From: Calditrichota bacterium
GTDB taxonomy: Bacteria > Electryoneota > B3-LCP
Length of the DNA: 46,129 bases
Assembly: GCA_020051775.1 (NCBI GenBank)
Contig: JAGVQJ010000158.1
Span: forward strand, 1 to 46,129
Reading direction: 5' to 3'
Shown here: positions 8,345 to 15,867 of the stretch, one piece after another
Position numbering within the stretch: position 1 is the first letter of the stretch
Layout of the letters: every line of letters starts with the position of its first letter
Notes under the pieces: generated by a model
Told to the model about the DNA's origin: nothing
What the model saw: only the letters and a program-made list of their open reading frames with translations
Databases searched by the model: none
Made by a program: the position numbers and the translations under genes

Positions 8345-9967
8345 ATGAACGATTACAAACAGAAAATCCCCCTGGTTTTGATCCTGTTGCTGGGTGCTGT
8401 TTTATTGTTCGCCAATCTCGGATTATACGATCTGTGGGGCGATGAGGTCTTCTCCTTCCCCAAAGGCAACAGTTTCGCCGAGGCTCTGGCTCATTCCAAG
8501 GTCGTCCAGGTTTCCGTGCACCCGCCTCTGCATCTGCTGATGCAGTATGTCTGGATTCACACCTTTGCGGGGTTGGATCTGGCTCTGAACCGATTCATTT
8601 ATGCTATCTTTGGATTGCTGAACGTTTTTCTCGCCTACTTGATCGGCAAAGAGCTCTACAATCACCGGACCGGTTTAATCGCCGCGTTTTTAACGGCCAC
8701 CAGCCCCTACCTGGTGATGTATTCGCGCATGGTGCGCTACTATCCCTTAACTGCGTTCCTGGTGCTATTGGTAGTCTGGCTCTTCTTGCGGTATCGGCGC
8801 ACTCAAAGATGGTCTGACTGGGCCTGGTTTACTCTGGCTGGTGTAGCGTTGATTTACGAAGACTATCTGGGAATCGTCGTGCTTGCCGTGTTATACCTTT
8901 TCACCTTTCTGCGATTTAAAGACCATAGAACCCTGATCCCGAAGCTGTTGCTGTCGGCTCTGGTTATTTTCGTGCTCTTCCTGCCTTGGCTGCCGGTGTT
9001 GACACAGCAGTTGGGGCATGGCACTGATCCCTACCCGGAACTGGCGAAACAGACCCAGCAGGAAAATCCCCGACTGGCGCAAAAGCAAGTCGGCCTGCGC
9101 GGGATGATCTTCGATACAATCATGAAGGTTGGCTATCTATTTTATACCTTTAGTCTTGGCGAAACCACCTACCCTTGGCGCTGGATCGTCAGTTTACCCG
9201 TGATGGGCGCGTTTCTGGCGCTGCTTTGGGGTGGCGCCTTTCGGCGGCGTGTCACCGGAAATGATAGCACCACATTGCTGATCTTCACACTGTCTGGTTC
9301 ACTGGTGTTGTTGCTGATCTTAAGCCAGATCCACGGACAGTTTTCCTCGCGGGCTTTCCAGCTCCCTTCCAAGCTGATGTTCCTGCTCCCCCTGTTCCTT
9401 GTGCTGGTGGCACGTGGTGGGGATAACCTGAAAAGCCGGCTTCCCCAGATTACACTGGGCGCGGTCTTGATCCTGGGGAATGGCTATGGCCTGACCAACT
9501 ACTTCAGCGGCCGCCAGTTCATGAATGCGAAGTATCTAACACCCTGGCGGCAGATGCAAGCGGTCATCGAGTCACAATCCGAACCCCAGGATTTGATACT
9601 GACCGATGAAGAAGCCCTTTTGAAGCAGCTTTATAATAGCGACAGCCCTTTGAACTCCTTTGGTTTGGTGGGCGCCATCGAAGAATCTCATAATCGCTTC
9701 GTCCGCGTCGGGCCTTATGACTTATATTTGGTCATCCGTTACCGCGGTGACGAGCAGATCACCATCGAAGGGTTGGCGGTCCGGGACAGCTTGAAGCAAT
9801 TATATCCCTTGCTCGACGTCGCCTATTACGTTCCCACCGACCCGGAGGCGGCGCCGTTCTGGAAGCGCTTTCTGGGCAAGGAGCCCAACCCCTATCTCGT
9901 GGAAGTCTACCGTTTTCGGGTGGAACTTGCACCCGGCGATACCATCATTTCAAACTATGGAGAATAA
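8345..9967 (+). CDS. GT-C (PMT/GT39-like) membrane glycosyltransferase
   Basis: 540 aa with about ten hydrophobic segments. GDE at residues 32-34 (LWGDEVFSF), just after the first membrane span, is the catalytic acidic motif of PMT/ArnT-type GT-C enzymes. It is followed by the VHPPLHLLMQY segment that usually marks the second loop. The C-terminal ~130 residues form a soluble periplasmic domain. It probably moves a sugar from a polyprenyl-phosphate donor to protein, lipid or polysaccharide on the outer face of the inner membrane. The ATG directly abuts the TAG of the TPM gene. The nucleotidyltransferase gene starts 2 nt after the stop. Confidence 0.88.
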   Translation: MNDYKQKIPLVLILLLGAVLLFANLGLYDLWGDEVFSFPKGNSFAEALAHSKVVQVSVHPPLHLLMQYVWIHTFAGLDLALNRFIYAIFGLLNVFLAYLIGKELYNHRTGLIAAFLTATSPYLVMYSRMVRYYPLTAFLVLLVVWLFLRYRRTQRWSDWAWFTLAGVALIYEDYLGIVVLAVLYLFTFLRFKDHRTLIPKLLLSALVIFVLFLPWLPVLTQQLGHGTDPYPELAKQTQQENPRLAQKQVGLRGMIFDTIMKVGYLFYTFSLGETTYPWRWIVSLPVMGAFLALLWGGAFRRRVTGNDSTTLLIFTLSGSLVLLLILSQIHGQFSSRAFQLPSKLMFLLPLFLVLVARGGDNLKSRLPQITLGAVLILGNGYGLTNYFSGRQFMNAKYLTPWRQMQAVIESQSEPQDLILTDEEALLKQLYNSDSPLNSFGLVGAIEESHNRFVRVGPYDLYLVIRYRGDEQITIEGLAVRDSLKQLYPLLDVAYYVPTDPEAAPFWKRFLGKEPNPYLVEVYRFRVELAPGDTIISNYGE

Positions 9968-9969
9968 AC

Positions 9970-10689
9970 ATGCCGGCCAAACAGGACCCTGAAGTTATTG
10001 CCCGCAAATTCGCCGATCAGATGCAGGCGGCATTCGGACCTCAACTGGAGTCTCTCCTGCTCGTGGGTTCAGCCGCTCGAGGCGATTTCCAGCCGGGCAA
10101 ATCCGACGTCAACACTTTGGTGGTGCTTTCCACCGCCGGCATGGAGCAACTGGAGAAGGCCTATCCCCTCCTGCAATCCTGGAAGAACCGCGGGTTGGCC
10201 CTGCCCCATTTCATGACCCGGCAGTCCCTCGAGCGTTCGGTGGACTCTTATCCGCTGGAAATCTTGGATTTCAAATCCTTCCATCGTCTCCTCGTTGGAG
10301 CTGATTGCCTTTCCGGCTTGCAAATCCCGCCGGAACCACTAAGAGTGCAGATCGAACGTGAAGCTCGGGGCAAGCTGTTTCTGCTGCGCCAGGTTTGGGC
10401 GGCGCAGGCCGGGCATGATCGCGAGCTGTCCGAAGTCATGCGGCAGGCGTTGAAAGCTTTCACCGTAATCTTCCAAGGAATCCTGACGCTAAAGGAACAG
10501 CCCATTCCCGCGGATCGAACCCAGTTGTTCGACAAAGCCGCACAGATCGCTGGATTTTCAGCGCCGATTTTCCGCCGGATCCACGAACTGCGATTAGGTC
10601 ACAAGGAACAGAAGCCGCATGACCTGTTTAAAGCTCTCCTGCATGAAGTCACGGGTATCGTGGCGTGGGTAGATGGGTATAAAGGTTGA
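9970..10689 (+). CDS. Nucleotidyltransferase-fold protein
   Basis: 239 aa. GS-x-x-R-G at residues 33-38 followed by S45-D46-V-N is the pol-beta/MNT-type nucleotidyltransferase signature. The usual second Asp of the SDxD pattern is N48, so two-metal catalysis may be impaired. The C-terminal half is helical (EREARGKLFLLRQVWAAQAGHDRELSEVMRQAL), like HEPN or substrate-binding helices of such proteins. GGAGAA is 6 nt before the ATG. It is tightly linked to the glycosyltransferase. Substrate unknown. Confidence 0.75.
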   Translation: MPAKQDPEVIARKFADQMQAAFGPQLESLLLVGSAARGDFQPGKSDVNTLVVLSTAGMEQLEKAYPLLQSWKNRGLALPHFMTRQSLERSVDSYPLEILDFKSFHRLLVGADCLSGLQIPPEPLRVQIEREARGKLFLLRQVWAAQAGHDRELSEVMRQALKAFTVIFQGILTLKEQPIPADRTQLFDKAAQIAGFSAPIFRRIHELRLGHKEQKPHDLFKALLHEVTGIVAWVDGYKG

Positions 10690-10772
10690 CCTGTGCCAAT
10701 ACCGCAATCTTATCATCGTATAAACAACAGAAAAACATCAAACTGGTAACGATTCAGTAGAATTTCTCCCCT

Positions 10773-12890
10773 ATGCTCCAAGTCATCCAGGATTTCAAAT
10801 CAGGCGCGATCCGCCTGGTGGACGTGCCCGCACCGGAAGTATCTCCAGGAAACGTGCTGGTGCGCACGCGGGTATCCGCCATTAGTGTCGGCACCGAGCG
10901 CACCACCGCCGACGTGGCTCGCAAGAGTCTGATCGGCAAGGCCCGCAGCCGTCCCGATCTGGTGCGCAAGGTGTGGGAAAACGTGCAGCGCGAAGGTCTC
11001 GCCACGACCATCAAGAAAGTCAAGGGGCGCCTGGACGAATGGAAGCCTATGGGTTACAGCGCCACGGGTGACGTATTGGCGGTTGGTGCAGGCATAGATG
11101 ATATTCTGCCGGGAATGCGGGTGGCGTGTGCCGGAGCCGAACACGCCGGTCACAGTCAGATCATTCTGGTGCCCAAGAACCTATGCGTTCCCCTCTTGGA
11201 CAGCGTTCAGTTCGAGGATGCAGCGTTTACGACCATCGCTTCCATTGCTCTGCAAGGCATTCGCCGTGGGGAAGTCAACCTGGGCGACAACGTAGTAGTA
11301 TTGGGGCTTGGATTAGTAGGCCTGTTGACCGTGGATCTCTTGAAAGCCAGTGGTGCCAATGTCCTGGGAATGGATATTCGCGGATCAGCGTTGGATTGGG
11401 CGAAAAAGTTTAACGTAGACCAAACCGTGCTCTTGGGCGAGGACGATCCCGAAGAAGCAGTAGCCGCTTGGTCGGGGGGGCGCGGCGCTGATCTGGTAAT
11501 CCTGACTACAGCCACCCAATCCAGCGTGCCGATGCGCATGGCGCCGACATTGCTTCGCGATCGCGGTCGCCTGGTGGTGGTAGGCGTGGCAGGATTGGCG
11601 CTGGAACGGGAAGTCTTCTACATGCGCGACCTGGAACTGCTCTTCTCGCGTTCCTATGGCCCCGGTCGCTACGATCCAGGTTACGAGGAGAAGGGCCGCG
11701 ACTACCCCATCGGTTTCGTGCGTTGGACCGAACGGCGCAATATGGAAGCCGTAATCAGTTTAATCGCCCAGGGAAAGATTCATCCCTCCAAATTGATTAC
11801 CCATCGTTTCCCCATCACCGAAGCGGACAAAGCCTACCAGATGATCTTGGAAGGGAAGGAAGCGCCCGTCGGGGTGATCCTGAACTACCCGGATGAACCG
11901 GTCACGAGTCGGCGCATGACGATTTCAGCGCGCCCGGCGGCCAAATCACTGAAAATCGGAGTTATCGGTGCGGGAGGTTTCGCCCGGAATTTCATCCTAC
12001 CGCAGATTGCCCGCTGCTCGGACGCTCAAATTGCCATGGTCGCGACGGCACACGGACATACGGCCCGCATGGTCGCCGAGAAGTACGGCATCCCCGAAGC
12101 CACAACCGATGCCGCGCAAGTGTTGAATGACGACTCCATTAATATGGTTTTCGTCCTCACCCGGCACGATACTCACGCCTCGCTGGTTTGCGAAGCGCTG
12201 CGTCGCGGCAAGATGGTCTACGTAGAAAAACCGCTGGCGATGAATCAAGCGGAACTGGTTCAGGTGGAAGAAGCGCTGCGGAATTCGCCTTTCCCCTGGT
12301 TAATGGTCGGCTTTAATCGGGTCTTCTCGCCCCATACCGCCTTTTTGAAGAAGCATTTCCCGCAATCGCCCGCCTTCATGTTCTATAGAGTCAACGCCGG
12401 GACACTGCCCGCCGGCAGTTGGATGAAAGATGCTCAGTCCGGAGGTGGACGCTGGGTAGGGGAAGGTTGCCATTTTCTGCACTTTGCGCGGCACTGGATG
12501 GGTGTTGACCCGGTGGCATTCATGGCCAGCGGGATTCCGTTGCGCGGGGAAGATCCGATGGAAAACCTGAGCCTGTTTCTGGACTTCGGGCCGAAGGGGA
12601 CATTCAGCCTGCTCTACACTTCGCGCGGCGCTAAGAAGTATCCCAAAGAGCACCTGGAGGTGTGGGGCGAAGGCAAGACCGCCGTGCTGGAGGATTTCCG
12701 TAGCGTTACGGTTTTTCCCGGGAAGAAAGTGCACAAGAGTAGCGGGCAGGACAAAGGCATTGACACCGAAATCGCGCGAACTTTGGAGGCTGCCCTGAAA
12801 GGCGCGCCTCCGCCCCTGGATCAGGAAGAGTTGCTGGCGACGCACCGACTCCTGTTCCAGATCGAAGACAGTCTTCGTCAAAAGTCATAA
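10773..12890 (+). CDS. Two-domain oxidoreductase: zinc-less MDR dehydrogenase fused to Gfo/Idh/MocA
   Basis: 705 aa. Residues 1-370 form a medium-chain dehydrogenase/reductase, with Rossmann motif LGLGLVG near residue 174. The usual catalytic zinc cysteine is replaced in VSAISVGTERTT, so it is zinc-independent. Residues from about 390 form a Gfo/Idh/MocA dehydrogenase: GVIGAGGFARNF near 396 and the catalytic EKP (VEKPLAM) near 485. This fusion is known from surface-polysaccharide loci, where it is thought to carry out linked oxidation and reduction steps on nucleotide sugars. It has an 83-nt gap from the previous gene. Its position in the same run as the GT-C enzyme fits envelope glycan work. 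Exact substrate unknown. Confidence 0.88.
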   Translation: MLQVIQDFKSGAIRLVDVPAPEVSPGNVLVRTRVSAISVGTERTTADVARKSLIGKARSRPDLVRKVWENVQREGLATTIKKVKGRLDEWKPMGYSATGDVLAVGAGIDDILPGMRVACAGAEHAGHSQIILVPKNLCVPLLDSVQFEDAAFTTIASIALQGIRRGEVNLGDNVVVLGLGLVGLLTVDLLKASGANVLGMDIRGSALDWAKKFNVDQTVLLGEDDPEEAVAAWSGGRGADLVILTTATQSSVPMRMAPTLLRDRGRLVVVGVAGLALEREVFYMRDLELLFSRSYGPGRYDPGYEEKGRDYPIGFVRWTERRNMEAVISLIAQGKIHPSKLITHRFPITEADKAYQMILEGKEAPVGVILNYPDEPVTSRRMTISARPAAKSLKIGVIGAGGFARNFILPQIARCSDAQIAMVATAHGHTARMVAEKYGIPEATTDAAQVLNDDSINMVFVLTRHDTHASLVCEALRRGKMVYVEKPLAMNQAELVQVEEALRNSPFPWLMVGFNRVFSPHTAFLKKHFPQSPAFMFYRVNAGTLPAGSWMKDAQSGGGRWVGEGCHFLHFARHWMGVDPVAFMASGIPLRGEDPMENLSLFLDFGPKGTFSLLYTSRGAKKYPKEHLEVWGEGKTAVLEDFRSVTVFPGKKVHKSSGQDKGIDTEIARTLEAALKGAPPPLDQEELLATHRLLFQIEDSLRQKS

Positions 12891-12913
12891 CCTCAATTCA
12901 AAGTGAGAATCTC

Positions 12914-13489
12914 ATGAAACGTGGAACGATTATTCTTCTGGTCGTATTGGGTCTGCTGGTCATCATCGGTATGTCTCTCTACGGCTTTGTCAAAGGCAGT
13001 TACAACGCTCTGGTTTCCGGCGACGAAGGCGTTAAAGGCGCCTGGGCGCAGGTGGAAACCCAACTCCAGCGTCGTTACGATCTCATTCCCAACCTGGTGG
13101 AGACGGTCAAAGGCTATGCCACCCACGAACGCGAAGTTCTGACTCAGGTCACCGAGGCGCGCGCCCGGGTTGGCGGTTCAGCCACGATCGAGGACAAGAT
13201 CAGCTCTAACAACCAGCTCTCGGCAGCCCTATCTCGGTTGCTCATGGTGGTGGAAAGCTACCCCAACTTGAAGGCCAATGAGAATTTCGTCCGTCTGCAG
13301 GATGAACTGGCGGGCACGGAAAACCGCCTCGCGGTGGAACGTCGCCGCTACAACGAAACTGTGCAGTTGTACAATGTGATGTTGCGTCAGTTTCCCCGCA
13401 ACCTCATCGCCAACATGTTCGGCTTTCAGCGCGCCGCCTTCTTCGAAGCGCCCGGCGAAGCCAAAACCGCTCCCAAGGTGGAATTCTGA
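12914..13489 (+). CDS. lemA: LemA family membrane-anchored protein
   Basis: 191 aa. An N-terminal membrane anchor (TIILLVVLGLLVIIGMSLYGF) precedes the LemA helical bundle. The family signature QVETQLQRRYDLIPNLVETVKGY, the LTQVTEARA segment and NVMLRQFPRNLIANMFGF near the end are all present. LemA proteins are long-helix envelope proteins of uncertain role, often genetically linked to TPM proteins. The stop codon TGA overlaps the next start by one base (TGATG), indicating coupling to the aminopeptidase. Confidence 0.93.
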   Translation: MKRGTIILLVVLGLLVIIGMSLYGFVKGSYNALVSGDEGVKGAWAQVETQLQRRYDLIPNLVETVKGYATHEREVLTQVTEARARVGGSATIEDKISSNNQLSAALSRLLMVVESYPNLKANENFVRLQDELAGTENRLAVERRRYNETVQLYNVMLRQFPRNLIANMFGFQRAAFFEAPGEAKTAPKVEF

Positions 13490-14592
13490 TGAACGATCCG
13501 CGCTTGAAAAAAATGGCTCGGATTCTTTCGGAATACTCGCTCGGCTTGAAGCCGGGCGATTTATTTCTAATCCAGTCCAGCGACGTAGCGGCTCCGCTGA
13601 TCCGCGAGGTTTTCTACGAAGCCTTGCTGGCCGGAGCCTATCCGTACCTGAAGGTCACGCTCGAAGGTGTAGCCGAAATCCTGTATAAAACCGCCTCTGA
13701 CGACCAGTTGACCTTCATCAGCGAGCTGCAAAAACTGGAAGTTGACAAGATCAATGCGGCTCTAACCATTTTAGGCACGCATAACACTCGCAGCCTGGCC
13801 GGAGTGGATCCGCAGCGCATCGCATTCCAGAAGCAAGCGGGTACGCCATTGTCGCGCCGCATCCTGGAACGAATCGCTGCGGGCGAACTGCGCTGGTGCG
13901 CCACCCAATTCCCTACTTTCGCAGCCGCTCAGGATGCCAATATGTCCTTGACCGAATACGAGGATTTCCTCTTCGCGGCCTGCGGCTTGGATCAGGATGA
14001 TCCCGTCGGTCACTGGAGAGCGCTGGCGGCGAATCAGGAGCGCGTGATCTCGGTAATGCCCACTAAGAAGACCCTGCGCCTCACTGCCGCGGACACCGAC
14101 CTGACCTTTTCGGTTGAAAATCGCCGTTGGGTCAATGCCGCCGGCAAGGAGAATTTCCCCGACGGCGAAATCTTCAGCTCTCCTATCGAAGAATCGGTCA
14201 ACGGACAGATTCGCTTCTCCTACCCGGCCATTTACCAGGGGCGCGAAGTTGAAGATGTGCGTCTGGTGTTCGAGAACGGCCAGGTGATTAAAGCCCAAGC
14301 CACTCGCGGCATGGATCTGTTGAAAGCCATGCTTCAGGTTGACGACGGATCAGCGTTCGTTGGCGAATTCGCTTTCGGGATGAATCCGGGCATCACCCGC
14401 TTCACCCGCAACACCCTCTTCGATGAAAAGATCGGCGGAACCATGCACCTGGCTTTGGGAGCTTCCCTGCCCGAAACCGGCGGCAAGAACCAATCCGCCA
14501 TCCACTGGCCTATGGTGATGGATCTGCGGTCGGGGGGAGAAGTCAGTGCGGAAGGGGAGCTGATCTACAAGGATGGTTCCTTTGTGGTTTGA
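13489..14592 (+). CDS. M29 family (thermophilic) aminopeptidase
   Basis: 367 aa, slightly shorter than the roughly 400 of AmpS/AmpT. The family start (ARILSEYSLGLKPGDLFLIQSS) and the metal-binding end are visible: GEFAFGMNPGI with its glutamate, GTMHLALGASLPETGG with its histidine, and HWPMVMDLR with His and Asp. These supply the co-catalytic metal ligands of M29 enzymes. Cytoplasmic metalloexopeptidase that removes N-terminal residues. It is translationally coupled to lemA. Nothing in the sequence explains that pairing. Confidence 0.88.
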   Translation: MNDPRLKKMARILSEYSLGLKPGDLFLIQSSDVAAPLIREVFYEALLAGAYPYLKVTLEGVAEILYKTASDDQLTFISELQKLEVDKINAALTILGTHNTRSLAGVDPQRIAFQKQAGTPLSRRILERIAAGELRWCATQFPTFAAAQDANMSLTEYEDFLFAACGLDQDDPVGHWRALAANQERVISVMPTKKTLRLTAADTDLTFSVENRRWVNAAGKENFPDGEIFSSPIEESVNGQIRFSYPAIYQGREVEDVRLVFENGQVIKAQATRGMDLLKAMLQVDDGSAFVGEFAFGMNPGITRFTRNTLFDEKIGGTMHLALGASLPETGGKNQSAIHWPMVMDLRSGGEVSAEGELIYKDGSFVV

Positions 14593-14701
14593 CACCCGAT
14601 TAAAATCGGGTGCACGCTGAAAGAGAAGTCGTTGAAACGGCTATTTTCTCTCAGTGGTTTTAACCACTTTAAATTGACGAGCACCGGAATTTATTCCGGT
14701 G
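14593..14701. repeat. Array of three perfect short-loop hairpins
   Basis: Between the M29 and SAM-hydrolase genes lie three separate perfect palindromes. They are CACCCGATT-aa-AATCGGGTG (14593-14612), AGTGGTT-tt-AACCACT (14653-14668) and CACCGGAAT-tt-ATTCCGGTG (14682-14701). All have 7-9-bp stems with AT loops of two bases. The first and third resemble each other. This looks like a composite interspersed repeat, not a terminator, as there is no U-tract. Confidence 0.6.
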
Positions 14702-14719
14702 GCGGGAGCGTTCGGTTCT

Positions 14720-15508
14720 ATGAGCACAATAATCACCCTCACCACCGACTTCGGCACTACCGATGGCTATGTCGCCGCGATGAAAGGCGTAATTCTATCC
14801 ATGGCGCCCGAAGTGACCATCGTAGATGGCACTCACGAAATCGAACCTCAAGTGGTGCGACAGGCGGCGGTGGCCATCTATACCTTTGCGTCATACTTCC
14901 CCGCTGGAACCATTCATGTCGTTGTGGTTGATCCCGGAGTTGGAACGAAGAGAGCGATTTTAGCGGTCGAAGCTTTGGACCAGATCTTCATGGCTCCGGA
15001 TAACGGTCTGCTGTCACTGATCTTCGATTCCGATCCGCCGGCTCGCGTTTTCCGCGTCGAAAACCGGGTCTTATTCCGGCCCGAAGTGTCCGCCACCTTC
15101 CATGGGCGGGATATCTTCGCTCCGGTGGCTGCGCACCTGGCTTCCGGTGTGCGTTTGGAAGACGTCGGCCCGCAGACCGACCAATATGTTCGCGGATTGA
15201 TACCAAAACCTGAAGTCTTCGGCGAATCCATCATAGGCCAGGTCATCTACCGGGATCGTTTCGGAAATTTGATGACCAATATCACCCTAGAGCATCTGAA
15301 GGGGCTTGATTTTGCCAGGGTGAAAGTGAAGGTCGGTAACTTGGAATTACATGGTATATTTTCCACTTACGGGGAGGTGGAGAAGGGACAACCGCTGGCT
15401 TTGCTTGTGTCGTCGGGATTCTTGGAAATCGCGGTGCGGGAGGGAGATGCGGGGAAATTATTCAACCTGGTCGTGGGGGGAGTGGTTGTAGTGGGTATTT
15501 ATAAATAA
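14720..15508 (+). CDS. SAM hydroxide adenosyltransferase (DUF62 / SAM hydrolase)
   Basis: 262 aa from the ATG at 14720. The track begins at GTG 14699 inside the hairpin array. Family motifs appear in order: TLTTDFGTTDGYVAAMKG, VVVDPGVGTKR, APDNGLLS, TFHGRDIFAPVAAHLA and YRDRFGNLMTNI. The catalytic trio of the DUF62 SAM hydrolases (Asp68, Arg75, His127 in PH0463) corresponds to D71, R78 and H128. The family splits S-adenosylmethionine into adenosine and methionine with hydroxide. It is related to fluorinase and chlorinase, but nothing here suggests halogenation. GGGAG lies 11 nt before the ATG. Confidence 0.92.
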   Translation: MSTIITLTTDFGTTDGYVAAMKGVILSMAPEVTIVDGTHEIEPQVVRQAAVAIYTFASYFPAGTIHVVVVDPGVGTKRAILAVEALDQIFMAPDNGLLSLIFDSDPPARVFRVENRVLFRPEVSATFHGRDIFAPVAAHLASGVRLEDVGPQTDQYVRGLIPKPEVFGESIIGQVIYRDRFGNLMTNITLEHLKGLDFARVKVKVGNLELHGIFSTYGEVEKGQPLALLVSSGFLEIAVREGDAGKLFNLVVGGVVVVGIYK

Positions 15509-15781
15509 TTCAGAAATCAAAGATCAAAATTGAATTTCACCGCTGGCGGATTATTTTATACCGATGCTCGAAAGTAATTTCCGATGTTTCCTGGATTCCA
15601 GCTTTCGCCCGGCACGGACGGTCGTGCCGACCGCTGGAATGACTGAGTACCTTGCATTTTTAGGGTCATCCCAGCGAAAGCTGGGATCCAGACGGGAGAA
15701 TATTTTCAAGAACTGCTATATAAGCCCAGTCCCCCACTGCCGAATCGCGCAGCATTCGGCGAAAAAAGGGCTATTAGCCCC
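15509..15781. other. Gene-free region with interspersed repeats
   Basis: No credible gene lies here. The 73-aa track ORF at 15564 runs through repeat DNA. The region holds the two CTGGATTCCAGC / CCCAGCGAAAGCTGGG elements and a GCCGAAT...ATTCGGC hairpin at 15739-15760. Confidence 0.6.
15591..15691. repeat. Two inverted copies of a GGAATCCAG-type interspersed repeat
   Basis: 15591-15643 reads CTGGATTCCAGCTTTCG...GCTGGAATGAC. 15665-15691 holds GTCATCCCAGCGAAAGCTGGGATCCAG in the opposite sense. The second copy folds as CCCAGC-GAAA-GCTGGG with a GNRA-type loop. An inner GGCACG/CGTGCC hairpin lies in the first copy. This style of repeat is common between genes in many environmental bacteria. Confidence 0.6.
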
Positions 15782-15810
15782 TTGACTATCAGGCTCATTT
15801 TAGCTATATT
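15782..15810 (+). promoter_or_regulatory. Promoter for the oligopeptidase F gene
   Basis: TTGACT (15782-15787), 17-nt spacer, TATATT (15805-15810). The start point would be near 15817, giving a leader of about 50 nt to the ATG at 15868. Confidence 0.6.
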
Positions 15811-15867
15811 AGCCCGTATACTCTTTAAATGAATCCCCCGTCCCAACGTAAAACTATAGGAACTGTT

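Noticed and set aside
14699-15508. Fluorinase or chlorinase
   Set aside because: The D-R-H trio is that of the common SAM hydrolase branch.
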